Notes under the pieces: model-generated
Database searches by the model: none
What the model was told of the DNA's origin: nothing
Seen by the model: the letters and a program-made list of their open reading frames with translations, nothing else
Source: Lysinibacillus contaminans
GTDB lineage: Bacteria; Bacillota; Bacilli; Bacillales_A; Planococcaceae
Length of the DNA: 64,000 nt
Assembly: GCF_001278945.1 (NCBI RefSeq)
Contig: NZ_LGRV01000003.1
Span: 558,001 to 622,000 of the forward strand
Direction: 5' to 3'
In this document: one piece after another, positions 8,281 to 17,378 of the stretch
Numbering within the stretch: position 1 is the stretch's first letter
Layout of the letters: every line of letters begins with the position of its first letter
Made by a program: the position numbers and the translations under genes

Positions 8281-9237
8281 ATGTCTGAACAGTTAACTGT
8301 ATTACAAGTTGATAATCCAAACGAAGCTATCATGCTACTCGGTATTTCCGATGCAAACTTGAAATTAATTGAAGAAGCGTTTCATGTCCAAATCATTACA
8401 CGTGGTGCGCAAATTCAGCTAACTGGTGAAGAGGCAGCGAAAGAACAAGCGACACAGCTTCTGCACGCGTTATTAAAAGTAATTCGTAAAGGTATTAATA
8501 TCGATCAACGAGATGTAGCAACAGCGGTTGAAATGACTCAAAAAGGTACTATTGAATATTTTGCAGAACTATACGATGAAGAGATTGCTCGCACAACGAA
8601 AGGGAAGCCTATTCGTGCGAAAACAATCGGTCAACGGGAATACATACAAGCGATTCGTCACAGGGACGTTATTTTTGCTATTGGTCCTGCTGGTACAGGG
8701 AAAACATATCTAGCCGTTGTCATGGCAACACAAGCTTTGAAAAATGGTCAAGTGAAGCGCATTATTTTAACGCGCCCTGCGGTAGAAGCGGGTGAATCTC
8801 TAGGATTTTTACCAGGTGATTTAAAAGAAAAGGTCGATCCATATTTACGTCCGCTATATGATGCGTTAAATGACATTTATGGGTCCGAACAAACGCAACG
8901 TCTAATCGAACGCGGTACTATTGAAGTTGCTCCTTTAGCGTATATGCGTGGTCGTACTTTAGATGATGCTTTCGTTATTTTAGACGAAGCGCAAAATACA
9001 ACACATCAGCAAATGAAAATGTTCTTAACACGTCTAGGTTTTGGCTCCAAAATGGTAATTACAGGCGACAAAACACAAATGGACTTACCGAAAAATACAG
9101 AGTCTGGCTTGATCGTTGCAGAGCGTACATTAAAGTATGTAAAAGATATACACTTCCAAATTTTGGAGCAAGGTGATGTCGTGCGTCATCCAGTAGTCGC
9201 TAAAATTATCCAAGCTTACGAGGATCAACTTCTTTAA
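8281..9237 (+). CDS. phoH: PhoH family ATPase/NTP-binding protein (YbeZ-like)
   Basis: A cytoplasmic P-loop ATPase related to E. coli YbeZ, which works with YbeY in ribosome and rRNA quality control. The Walker A is GPAGTGKTYLA, Walker B lies in AFVILDEAQNTT, and ITGDKTQMDLP follows. An N-terminal KH-like segment (residues 1-80) is also present. The 318-residue length is normal. ATG 8281 is preferred to ATG 8275 because AAGGAGA is 6-7 nt upstream of it but overlaps the earlier codon. ybeY is found 2.4 kb downstream, beyond pgpH. Confidence 0.95.
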   Translation: MSEQLTVLQVDNPNEAIMLLGISDANLKLIEEAFHVQIITRGAQIQLTGEEAAKEQATQLLHALLKVIRKGINIDQRDVATAVEMTQKGTIEYFAELYDEEIARTTKGKPIRAKTIGQREYIQAIRHRDVIFAIGPAGTGKTYLAVVMATQALKNGQVKRIILTRPAVEAGESLGFLPGDLKEKVDPYLRPLYDALNDIYGSEQTQRLIERGTIEVAPLAYMRGRTLDDAFVILDEAQNTTHQQMKMFLTRLGFGSKMVITGDKTQMDLPKNTESGLIVAERTLKYVKDIHFQILEQGDVVRHPVVAKIIQAYEDQLL

Positions 9238-9510
9238 TATGATTCCATAGAGGTCCCTCATATCTATAAGCGATGGGATGATTGCAAGTTCGGTATTTCA
9301 AATTTTGGGTGACCAAATGTTTTATGTGTCACACTAGAAATTGTTTTCAGTTCTGAAAGCACAGTGACAGGTAAAATTACGCATGGCGTAATTGCTAAAA
9401 AAATGTGACAGCTACACGAATTTGTGTAGCTGTTTTTTATTTAATTATTTATTTTTCGAGAAAAATGTTTTTTGAATTGGTATGATAGAGATTGATAGAG
9501 GAGGTGCCAA
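9238..9510. other. Intergenic phoH-pgpH with terminator
   Basis: No gene is supported here. A perfect 8-bp hairpin AATTACGC/GCGTAATT (9375-9393) precedes the intrinsic terminator at 9408. pgpH then starts after a new AT-rich region, so it probably has its own promoter. Confidence 0.5.
9408..9438 (+). terminator. Intrinsic terminator after phoH
   Basis: Perfect stem ACAGCTACAC/GTGTAGCTGT, with loop GAATTT, followed by a T-tract. Confidence 0.85.
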
Positions 9511-11628
9511 ATGGAAAAACAACTTCGAAAAATAACAGAACTAATTGGTTTTCGTTATTTTTTAATGGCTGTTCTCATCTTAACAGGAGCCTTACAATTT
9601 TCTTTAATGTTTGGCGATGTCAAAGGTGTTACATATGATTTTAAACCGTTACAGCTTGCGCCAGAAACGATTCGATCTACTAAAACTATAGAAGACACCG
9701 TGAAGACGCAACAAGAGCGTGAGAAGGCTGCAAATGCAGTAACGCCGGTCTATCAATTTTCAGAAGATGTTGCGAAACAACGGGCTGCAATTGTCACATC
9801 GTTATTTGACTATGTGCTAGAGGTGAAAGCCGACATTGAAAGTCGTAAAGAGCCGCTTGCTAAAAGCGACCAAGTAGCATTACTGCGAAAAAAACTAGAA
9901 ACAATTGATTTTGAACAAATGCCAGTGACATTTACTGATACGCAGCTTGAGAACTTACTTATACAAAGTGAAACAGATTTAACAAAATCGAGTACTCAGC
10001 TATCAAAACTCGTGAATGAGTATTTAAATAAACCCATTCGTACGGCAGATTTACCAACTGCTCAAAATGAGTTTGAAAAAAAAATCCGTGCTCAACGAGG
10101 ATATCCTGATAAAATTTTAGGCACTGTCGTATTAATTGGACGTGCAAGTATTATCGAAACGGAAACGGAAAACAAAGAACAAACGAAGGCTAGCGTTGAG
10201 CAAGCCAAGGAAGCTGTGGAGCCTACGCGTATTTTGCAAGGACAAATTATTGTACAAGAAGGACAAGTCATCGACAATGAAGCCTATCGTCAATTAGAAC
10301 TGCTAGGAATGGTGAGTAATAAAGCTTCAATGAAGCCGATAGCAGGGCTTGTCATTTTGATTTTTATACAAATGATATTTATGTTTATTTTGTTTGAACG
10401 CCTGGAAACAGATGAGCGTAAAAAGCGTAATGCCTTACTTGTAACAGCGATTGTTTATAGCTTATCGATTGTTTTAATGAAATTTATTGGCATAGTTGCG
10501 GATGAATTTGATGTGACGATCGCATTTTTATTCCCGACAGCCCTTGCGACAATGCTTGTGCGACTACTTGCAGATGATCGGGCTGCAGTGCTTGTGACAG
10601 TGATGACCGCAGCATCCGCTGGTGTCATGTTCCAAGAAGGTTATTCATCTGTCATGCAAATGGAAGTGACGCTATATATTATCTTTGGTGGCTTTGCTAG
10701 TTTATTCTTTATGCGGAGTGTTGAAAAACGTTCGCATATTTTACAAGCAGTTGGTGTTATTTCATTAGTTAATATGGCATTCATTACATTCTATTTACTA
10801 ATGACACAGTCGTCATATGGCATATCAGAGCTGATGTTTTACTTTATCGCAGCGATTACATCTGCACTACTATCAGGTGCGTTGACAATGGGCTTACTAC
10901 CATTCTTTGAGTCAGCATTTGGTTTGTTGTCGACATTACGACTCATTGAATTATCGAATCCAAATCATCCATTGCTGAAAAAACTACTAATGGAAACGCC
11001 AGGTACATATCATCATAGTGTTATGGTGGCGAATCTAGCTGAGGCAGCGTGTGAGGCAATTGGTGCAGATGGACTACTAGCTCGTGTCGGTTGTTATTAT
11101 CATGATCTCGGTAAAACAAAACGCCCAGCATTTTTCATCGAAAATCAAATGTCTGGTGTCAATCCACATGATTCAATGCCACCTGAAACGAGTGCGGAAA
11201 TTATTATTGCTCATACAACAGATGGAGCGGACATGTTAAAACGCTATAAAATGCCTCAGGAAATTATTGATATTGCCCTTCAGCATCACGGGACAAGCTT
11301 GTTGAAGTTTTTCCTGTTTAAAGCAAAGGAACAAGGTAAGGTGTTTGATGAGGCGACATTCCGCTATCCAGGACCAAAACCGCAAACGAAAGAAGCAGCG
11401 ATTATTAGCGTAGCTGATAGCGTGGAAGCGGCTGTAAGATCGATGAAAGAGCCGAATGCTGAGAAGATTCACAAGTTGGTACGGTCAATTATTGATGATC
11501 GAGTGCAAGATAATCAGTTTGATGAATGCGATATTTCGATAAAAGAGTTAAAATGTATAGAGCAAGTACTTTGTGAAACGTTGAATGGTATTTTCCATTC
11601 GCGTATTGAATATCCAAAGGCAGACTAG
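9511..11628 (+). CDS. pgpH: Cyclic-di-AMP phosphodiesterase PgpH (7TM-HD protein, YqfF)
   Basis: The protein hydrolyses c-di-AMP at the membrane. The 705 residues comprise a first TM (about 17-37), a large extracytoplasmic 7TMR-HDED domain (to about 275), and seven membrane helices (about 280-490). The cytoplasmic HD domain carries LMETPGTYHHSVMVANLAE and the metal-binding HD in YYHDLGKTKRP. ALQHHGT and VADSVEAAVRSM are further HD-family motifs. ATG 9511 follows AGAGGAGGTG. ybeY starts 12 bp after the stop, so pgpH, ybeY and dgkA are likely one operon. Confidence 0.96.
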   Translation: MEKQLRKITELIGFRYFLMAVLILTGALQFSLMFGDVKGVTYDFKPLQLAPETIRSTKTIEDTVKTQQEREKAANAVTPVYQFSEDVAKQRAAIVTSLFDYVLEVKADIESRKEPLAKSDQVALLRKKLETIDFEQMPVTFTDTQLENLLIQSETDLTKSSTQLSKLVNEYLNKPIRTADLPTAQNEFEKKIRAQRGYPDKILGTVVLIGRASIIETETENKEQTKASVEQAKEAVEPTRILQGQIIVQEGQVIDNEAYRQLELLGMVSNKASMKPIAGLVILIFIQMIFMFILFERLETDERKKRNALLVTAIVYSLSIVLMKFIGIVADEFDVTIAFLFPTALATMLVRLLADDRAAVLVTVMTAASAGVMFQEGYSSVMQMEVTLYIIFGGFASLFFMRSVEKRSHILQAVGVISLVNMAFITFYLLMTQSSYGISELMFYFIAAITSALLSGALTMGLLPFFESAFGLLSTLRLIELSNPNHPLLKKLLMETPGTYHHSVMVANLAEAACEAIGADGLLARVGCYYHDLGKTKRPAFFIENQMSGVNPHDSMPPETSAEIIIAHTTDGADMLKRYKMPQEIIDIALQHHGTSLLKFFLFKAKEQGKVFDEATFRYPGPKPQTKEAAIISVADSVEAAVRSMKEPNAEKIHKLVRSIIDDRVQDNQFDECDISIKELKCIEQVLCETLNGIFHSRIEYPKAD

Positions 11629-11640
11629 TAGGAGGCATCT

Positions 11641-12114
11641 ATGATTTTAACAATTGATTTTACAGATGAAACAAATGAAGTAACAAAAGAGCATATGGCA
11701 TTAGTCGAAAAGCTTTTACAGCATGCGGCATCCATTGAAAAAATCGAGCCAGAAACGGAAGTATCGGTAACGTTTGTGACGAACGAGGCGATCCGAGAAA
11801 TTAACCGCGAATACCGTGGTAAAGACCAACCAACAGACGTTATTTCGTTTGCACTTGAAGAGTTAGGTGAAGGTGAAATGGAAGTAACGTTTGAAGGTAT
11901 GCCACGAATTTTGGGTGATATTATTATTTCAACAGATCGTACAAAAGAACAAGCTGAGGAGTACGGTCATTCGTTTGAACGTGAACTAGGCTTTTTAGCA
12001 GTACATGGCTTTTTACATTTACTTGGCTACGACCATATGGTGCCGGAGGATGAAAAAGTGATGTTCGGCAAACAAGATGAAATTTTACAATCATATGGTT
12101 TAGGACGTGGATAA
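11641..12114 (+). CDS. ybeY: Endoribonuclease YbeY
   Basis: A single-strand-specific metal-dependent RNase in 16S rRNA maturation and ribosome quality control. The 157 residues contain the diagnostic zinc triad [11 protein letters not shown] (HxxxHxxxxxH), [17 protein letters not shown], and GDIIIS upstream of it. GGAGGCATCT precedes ATG 11641. It lies between pgpH and dgkA as in Bacillus, and its functional partner phoH is in the same cluster. Confidence 0.97.
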   Translation: MILTIDFTDETNEVTKEHMALVEKLLQHAASIEKIEPETEVSVTFVTNEAIREINREYRGKDQPTDVISFALEELGEGEMEVTFEGMPRILGDIIISTDRTKEQAEEYGHSFERELGFLAVHGFLHLLGYDHMVPEDEKVMFGKQDEILQSYGLGRG

Positions 12115-12116
12115 TA

Positions 12117-12467
12117 ATGGATGGTCGCAAATTTATTCGCTCGTTCGGTTATGCCTGTGAAGGTATAGTGACTGCTTGTAAGGAGCAGAATTTCCTGTCG
12201 CATTTAGTAAGTGCTATGATAGTGCTAATTGCAGGATATTTCACAGGTTTATCACGTATAGAATGGATCATTGTGTTATTATTAATAGCACTGATGTTTG
12301 CACTTGAAATGATGAATACCGCTATTGAACGAGTGGTAGATTTAGCGTCACCAGACATTCATCCGCTCGCCAAGCAGGCAAAGGATATCGCAGCAGGCGC
12401 AGTGCTTGTGTTTGCTGTATTTAGTGCTATAATCGGCTTACTAATCTTTTTACCGAAATGGATTTAA
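12117..12467 (+). CDS. dgkA: Diacylglycerol/undecaprenol kinase DgkA
   Basis: A small integral membrane kinase; Firmicute members phosphorylate undecaprenol, feeding the lipid carrier pool. The 116-residue protein has three hydrophobic helices and the family signature EMMNTAIERVVDLAS (ExxNTAIE). An upstream acidic/aromatic segment (LSRIEWIIVLLLIALMFALE) precedes it. ATG 12117 lies 2 bp after the ybeY stop; the ribosome binding site is weak, consistent with translational coupling. Confidence 0.94.
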   Translation: MDGRKFIRSFGYACEGIVTACKEQNFLSHLVSAMIVLIAGYFTGLSRIEWIIVLLLIALMFALEMMNTAIERVVDLASPDIHPLAKQAKDIAAGAVLVFAVFSAIIGLLIFLPKWI

Positions 12468-12584
12468 CATGATTCTTTTGTATCGAAAGCTTAGCAGCAA
12501 GTACATACATTTGCTGAAACATGTTAAAGTCCCGGGCGTAATTGATGGACCACTATACATTTATGTAGAGGAGAATTGGCATCT

Positions 12585-12998
12585 ATGACAATCGATATGC
12601 ATTCATTACTTGAAGAGTCTAAAATTGCACGTGAGAAAGCGTATGTTCCTTATTCGAAATTTAAAGTAGGGGCGGCGTTACTGACAAAAGACGGCGACGT
12701 GATACACGGCTGTAATATTGAAAATGCGGGCTATAGCATGACAAACTGTGCGGAGCGTACGGCATTTTTCAAAGCAGTATCAGAAGGTGTCTATGATTTT
12801 GAAGCAATTGCAATTGTAGCTGATACAGATGGACCGTGTGCGCCGTGTGGAGCTTGTCGTCAAGTGATGATGGAATTTTGTGCGCCATCTATGCCTGTTT
12901 ATTTAACAAATTTAAAAGGTGATGTTACGGTAACGTCAGTTGGCGAATTATTACCGTTTGCATTTACAACGGAGGATTTACTCGATGATGGAAAGTAA
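12585..12998 (+). CDS. cdd: Cytidine deaminase
   Basis: Deaminates cytidine and deoxycytidine to the uridines in pyrimidine salvage. The 137-residue homotetrameric-type enzyme shows the catalytic zinc site [18 protein letters not shown] (catalytic Glu in CAE) and [12 protein letters not shown] (CxxC). [13 protein letters not shown] is the substrate-binding loop. ATG 12585 is preferred over TTG 12576, which lies only 2 nt after GAGGAG. The 3' end overlaps era by 14 bp, so the two are translationally linked, as in B. subtilis. Confidence 0.97.
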   Translation: MTIDMHSLLEESKIAREKAYVPYSKFKVGAALLTKDGDVIHGCNIENAGYSMTNCAERTAFFKAVSEGVYDFEAIAIVADTDGPCAPCGACRQVMMEFCAPSMPVYLTNLKGDVTVTSVGELLPFAFTTEDLLDDGK

Positions 12999-13902
12999 AA
13001 AAGGCTTTAAGTCGGGATTTATCTCGATTATTGGACGACCTAATGTTGGGAAATCAACATTGTTAAACCGCGTGATTGGCCAAAAAATCGCCATTATGAG
13101 CGATAAGCCACAAACAACGCGTAATAAAGTACAAGGTGTTTTAACACAAGAAAATAGCCAAACTATTTTCATTGATACACCTGGTATTCATAAACCAAAA
13201 CATAAACTGGGCGAATTCATGTTAAAGGTTTCAAAAAACACTTTGCGCGAAGTAGACGGTATTATATTCATGGTGAATGCCGAACAAAAATTCGGTAAAG
13301 GTGATGAATTCATTTTAGAATGGTTAGAAGGCAATGAAACGCCGGTATTTTTAGTCATTAACAAAATCGATCAAATTCACCCAGATGAATTATTAACAAT
13401 CATTGAAACGTATAGAGAAAAATACGATTTCGCAGAAATTATTCCAATTTCAGCACTTGAAGGTAATAACGTCGATGCACTGTTAACGACGATTGAAAAA
13501 TATTTACCAGAGGGGCCGCAATATTACCCTGCTGATCAAGTGACGGATCATCCAGAACGCTTCATTATTTCTGAACTAATCCGTGAAAAAGTATTACATC
13601 TAACACGTGAAGAAATACCGCATTCAATCGCTGTTGTCATTGACAGAATTAAACCTGACGAAGAAAAAGAAGGTATGATTCGAGTACAAGCAACAATTAT
13701 GGTAGAGCGTGACTCTCAAAAAGGGATCGTCATCGGTAAACGTGGTGCTCTATTAAAAGAGGTTGGTACACGCGCACGTAAAGATATTGAAATGCTACTT
13801 GGCTCGAAGGTGTATTTAGAGCTGTGGGTAAAAGTGCAAAAAGATTGGCGTAACAAATCAACGCATCTACGAGACTTCGGTTTCCGTGATGATGAGTATT
13901 AA
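12985..13902 (+). CDS. era: GTPase Era
   Basis: An essential GTPase that binds the 3' end of 16S rRNA during 30S assembly. The 305 residues contain G1 [10 protein letters not shown]2 around TTRNKVQG, G3 [10 protein letters not shown]4 NKID and G5 SALEG. A C-terminal KH domain follows with the GXXG loop in [16 protein letters not shown] 12985 follows CGGAGG at 9 nt; the adjacent ATG 12988 is a less well-spaced alternative. The gene overlaps the end of cdd. Confidence 0.97.
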   Translation: MMESKKGFKSGFISIIGRPNVGKSTLLNRVIGQKIAIMSDKPQTTRNKVQGVLTQENSQTIFIDTPGIHKPKHKLGEFMLKVSKNTLREVDGIIFMVNAEQKFGKGDEFILEWLEGNETPVFLVINKIDQIHPDELLTIIETYREKYDFAEIIPISALEGNNVDALLTTIEKYLPEGPQYYPADQVTDHPERFIISELIREKVLHLTREEIPHSIAVVIDRIKPDEEKEGMIRVQATIMVERDSQKGIVIGKRGALLKEVGTRARKDIEMLLGSKVYLELWVKVQKDWRNKSTHLRDFGFRDDEY

Positions 13903-14007
13903 ATAAAGGACAACTCCTATTGATGGAAGTTTGATGAAGAAATGCGCTTGGCCTTTGTGCTTGGCGCATTTTCTTGCGTAGGTTTTTAAAAAGAAGGAGG
14001 ATGACAG

Positions 14008-14802
14008 TTGCTTTATAAATGGGAAGCAATCGTATTAAAAGCACGTGCGTATGGGGAGTCCAATAAAATTGTGACATTGTTAACGCGTGAAGCGGGTAAG
14101 GTAGCAACGATGGCTCGCGGAGCAAAAAAGCCATCAAGTCGGCTTGCCTCTGTGACACAGCCATTTACATACGGTATGTTTATGGTACAGCATCATACGG
14201 GAATGGGGACATTGCAACAAGGAGAGCATCTAAATTCGATGCGTCATATTCGTGAAGATATCATAGCGACAGCGTATGCAAGTTATATTATGGAGCTTAT
14301 TGAGCGAGTAGTGGAAGAAGGAAAGCCTGAGCCATATGCATTTGATGTGCTACTTCAGTCGTTACAGGCGATTGAGGATGGTTATGATCCAGAAGCAATT
14401 ACACTATTTGTAGAATGGAAAATGCTGCCCTTTACCGGTGTGCAACCAATTTTGCATGCTTGTGCCTCATGTAGTGCGGTAGATGGGGAATTTGCGTTTT
14501 CGTTTACGCAAGGTGGTTTTTTATGTCATCGCTGTTACGCGCAAGATCCGTATATTATAAGATTAACACCAACGCAATTAAAGCTGATTCGTATGTTTTA
14601 CACGGTGCCGATTGATCAAATTGGCAAGCTAGAGCTGAAAAAAGAAACGAAATATTTTATTAAAAAAATTGTAACCACGATTTATGAAGAACAAACGGGT
14701 ATACGATTTAAAACGAAAAAATTTATAGAACAATTAGAGCGAACACCAGAATTGCAACCACGACCTATACCTGCAAAAACAGAAATGCCAGAAGACGAAT
14801 AA
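14008..14802 (+). CDS. recO: DNA repair protein RecO
   Basis: RecO loads RecA on SSB-coated ssDNA with RecF and RecR. The 264 residues begin with an OB-fold (MLYKWEAIVLKARAYGESNK), then a helical domain and a zinc-finger-type CASC...CHRC motif at about residues 150-180. The start is TTG 14008, seven bases after AAGGAGG; the nearby ATG 14001 is out of frame and yields only a few codons. In B. subtilis glyQ-glyS follow directly; here an accessory insert intervenes. Confidence 0.95.
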   Translation: MLYKWEAIVLKARAYGESNKIVTLLTREAGKVATMARGAKKPSSRLASVTQPFTYGMFMVQHHTGMGTLQQGEHLNSMRHIREDIIATAYASYIMELIERVVEEGKPEPYAFDVLLQSLQAIEDGYDPEAITLFVEWKMLPFTGVQPILHACASCSAVDGEFAFSFTQGGFLCHRCYAQDPYIIRLTPTQLKLIRMFYTVPIDQIGKLELKKETKYFIKKIVTTIYEEQTGIRFKTKKFIEQLERTPELQPRPIPAKTEMPEDE

Positions 14803-14825
14803 CATCGGTCTTCTGGCGTTTTTTT
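14787..14825. terminator. Terminator between convergent recO and SLH-protein gene
   Basis: Stem GCCAGAAGAC/GTCTTCTGGC followed on the plus strand by seven T, and overlapping the recO coding end. The 3' end of the minus-strand SLH gene lies within the T-tract; on that strand the tail is less T-rich, so it is mainly the recO terminator. Confidence 0.85.
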
Positions 14826-16260
14826 AGTCTATGAAATCTTCATATTCATCTGGATCGATTACATGGGTACTAGCCCACTCACCGGCAAATTTCATAAATT
14901 CGATATAGATATAAGTTATTTTACCATCATTACCAGTCACTTTTAAAAGAGCTGGACCTTCTGATATTGGTGTAACAAGAAGTACTCCATTTTGGATTGT
15001 AGCTTTTACAGGAACTTTATAATCTGTATCCCATTCATCACTTAGGTCTTTAAACATTACTGATTTTGGCTCTAGTGCTAAGTCATCAGCCGTAAAAGTA
15101 ACTTGATTTGTTACTTCGTACAGATCAATCATACGAACGAAGTCAAAAGAATAAACATCAGCAATCATAGTTTGTTGACGAGTGCCGGCAGTAAATGTTA
15201 CCTTATATTCGCCGTTTTCGAAAATGGATAGTGTTGTTACTTTATCTTTAACTTCGAAAGCATATGCGTCTTTTGATAATGCTTGACCATCAGTTGTTTT
15301 AATACTCACATCTGTTGGTACAAAGTTTAAATCACCTTCCGCTAACGTAAGTGGCATATTTTCTAAGTAATCCGCTTCATCTACTTCTTCCAGTGTTGCT
15401 TGAAGTTTACCGTTAACGGATTCAACATGTACTAAGAAAAATACGTCTAAAAAATCTTCGTCTTCTTCAGTAAAGCCAGTAATGACTAATTTGCCTGTAC
15501 CTTCTTTTAATGGCTTGATTGTAATAGCATCCGTCATATCTTGTTCTTCATCCCAAGTGAAAATATCTTCAGCAGGAGTAATGCCACCATAAGATGCATA
15601 AATATAGTCTTGGTTATATTTGCTTGCGTAAACAGTTGCACTATTTAGAGTGTTTTCAGCGCGCACTACAAAAGTAGCTAATTGCGAACGTTTTACATTA
15701 GTTTGTGGTCCGAAAGTAGTCGGCGTTGTGCCTTTAGTAATATTATTAGCAAATAGTGTTTGAATGTACGGTTCGTATTCACTTCCAGCTACCACATCAG
15801 TGAATGGAATGTTTGTGTCTTCAGCAATTTCTAAATCGAAACCTCGTACAATCATTTTTGACATTTGGCCACGTGTGATATTTTTTGTTGGATTGAAATA
15901 ACCATTTGAGCCACTAATAATTCCAGCGTTAGCTAATGCAGCGATGGCACCATAGTTTGCATCACCAGGTTTTACATCTTTAAATTTCGGGTTTGTTACA
16001 TTCTTAGTGTCAAGTTCCAAAATTCCAGCTAAAATTTTTGCAGCCTGTGTACGTGTAATCGAGTTTGCAGGCTTAAATGTACCGTCTGGATATCCTGAAA
16101 TAATCCCTCTTTCAGCTAAGTTGAGTATTGCTTTTCCTGTTTCTGTAGATGAATTTACATCTGGGAATGTAGTGGCAGCGCTCGCAGGTGCGGCAATGAC
16201 AATGGCACTTGTTGCTAACGTAGCAGCCATTGCATAATGATAAAAACGTTTTGTATTCAA
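14824..16260 (-). CDS. SLH-domain cell-surface protein
   Basis: An exported protein of 478 residues held on the wall by S-layer homology domains, which bind pyruvylated secondary wall polymer. A signal peptide (about residues 1-28, ending PASAA) is followed by three SLH repeats (about 30-75, 92-137, 150-200). Motifs include GIISGYPDGTFKPANSITR, GIISGSNGYFNPTKNITR and ITKGTTPTTFGPQTNVKR. The last 270 residues are acidic and beta-rich, Ig-like in pattern, with no recognised domain. The ribosome binding site is GGAGGAAATG. Its position between recO and glyS departs from Bacillus synteny. Confidence 0.92.
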   Translation of the reverse strand: MNTKRFYHYAMAATLATSAIVIAAPASAATTFPDVNSSTETGKAILNLAERGIISGYPDGTFKPANSITRTQAAKILAGILELDTKNVTNPKFKDVKPGDANYGAIAALANAGIISGSNGYFNPTKNITRGQMSKMIVRGFDLEIAEDTNIPFTDVVAGSEYEPYIQTLFANNITKGTTPTTFGPQTNVKRSQLATFVVRAENTLNSATVYASKYNQDYIYASYGGITPAEDIFTWDEEQDMTDAITIKPLKEGTGKLVITGFTEEDEDFLDVFFLVHVESVNGKLQATLEEVDEADYLENMPLTLAEGDLNFVPTDVSIKTTDGQALSKDAYAFEVKDKVTTLSIFENGEYKVTFTAGTRQQTMIADVYSFDFVRMIDLYEVTNQVTFTADDLALEPKSVMFKDLSDEWDTDYKVPVKATIQNGVLLVTPISEGPALLKVTGNDGKITYIYIEFMKFAGEWASTHVIDPDEYEDFID

Positions 16261-17378
16261 TTCATTTCCTCCAAAAAACTAGATTATTTGTTTAAAGTGT
16301 CTTTTTAATCAACAGAAATATAACTAGAATACAATGTATTATTTTGGATGTTTGTATGTATTAGTATTCATTTCTATTTTTGCAAATGATATATTTTCAT
16401 TATTTATGATTAAAAATAAACTATAATATATAATTTATAACAAATTTACTTAACGTTGGGTAGTGGTAATATTATCCTAGTTAATAGATATAAGTGTAAC
16501 TTTAAGTGGAAAAGAGATAAGTTTATAACTATTTTTACATGATAGGGGTATGACTTGCTTTTGAAGTAGTGAGTCTATATATACTGAACCAGGTTAGTCG
16601 ATTAACCGATTTTATTCATCATTTTTAAAGTAATAAGTTAACTTTTGCTATAGATGCTCGCTTTCCTTGCTCCTGTCACTTCGCTTTCGTCGTAAAAAAC
16701 AGTTTCGCTACGCTCCATACAGAGTCTTGGTTTGATTGTATTTCTTGCAGGAGTCTAAAGTTCAACTTATTTTTCTAAAATAATTTAAAGTCGTACTAGT
16801 AAATAGTAACTGAGGATTAAGGTGATAGCCCTGCTTTTTATAGAATTATATTTGGTTGATGCGGAAAATACATACAGATTATTCAGAATTTACTAAACTG
16901 TTGGTAAAAAATATTATTTTCTCTGATTATTCTAAATATCTAAAGATTATTATTTTTTATCAATTAATCTATTTTTTTATGGTAAAGAAAGTTCTATTGA
17001 TACTGAAAAGATGAGAAGGGGTATACTAAGTTCGAATGAAAAATAATTATAAATACCCACTTAACGATTAGTTAATATCATTTTCATAGTAAAAACTGAT
17101 CATACTCGTACTATAAATAAGGTTGAAAAGACAAATTAACCTATGATAATGTAAAGAGGTAAATAAAGTAATTGTAGTTATTTTTATATAGTAAGTTACA
17201 TTGTTTTGGGTAGGGCGTAATGTTCCTTATTTGGGTCAAATGTCATTATGAATTATATACAACTCAGCAATTAAAAGTTGGAAAGTACCTCTATCAGCAA
17301 AGCGTATAAAGTGCGCTTTTAAGATTAACGTAGTTTATGAAAAAAAGGAGGGGAGGTCACATAATGCTGTAGGTTTGC
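16261..17378. other. 1.1-kb AT-rich non-coding region upstream of the SLH and HD-GYP genes
   Basis: No ORF with a plausible ribosome binding site was seen on either strand. The region is strikingly AT-rich, holds the divergent upstream regions of the SLH gene and the HD-GYP gene, and contains one palindrome-ended repeat (16633-16770). A strong AAGGAGGGGAGG sits at 17345-17356 just before the HD-GYP coding start. Confidence 0.6.
16633..16770. repeat. Palindrome-ended intergenic repeat, about 138 bp
   Basis: Left end ATAAGTTAACTTT and right end AAAGTTCAACTTAT are inverted copies differing by one base. The GC-richer interior includes CTTGCAGGAGTCT, also seen in the repeat at 20692-20879. It is MITE-like, with no coding capacity. 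Confidence 0.5.
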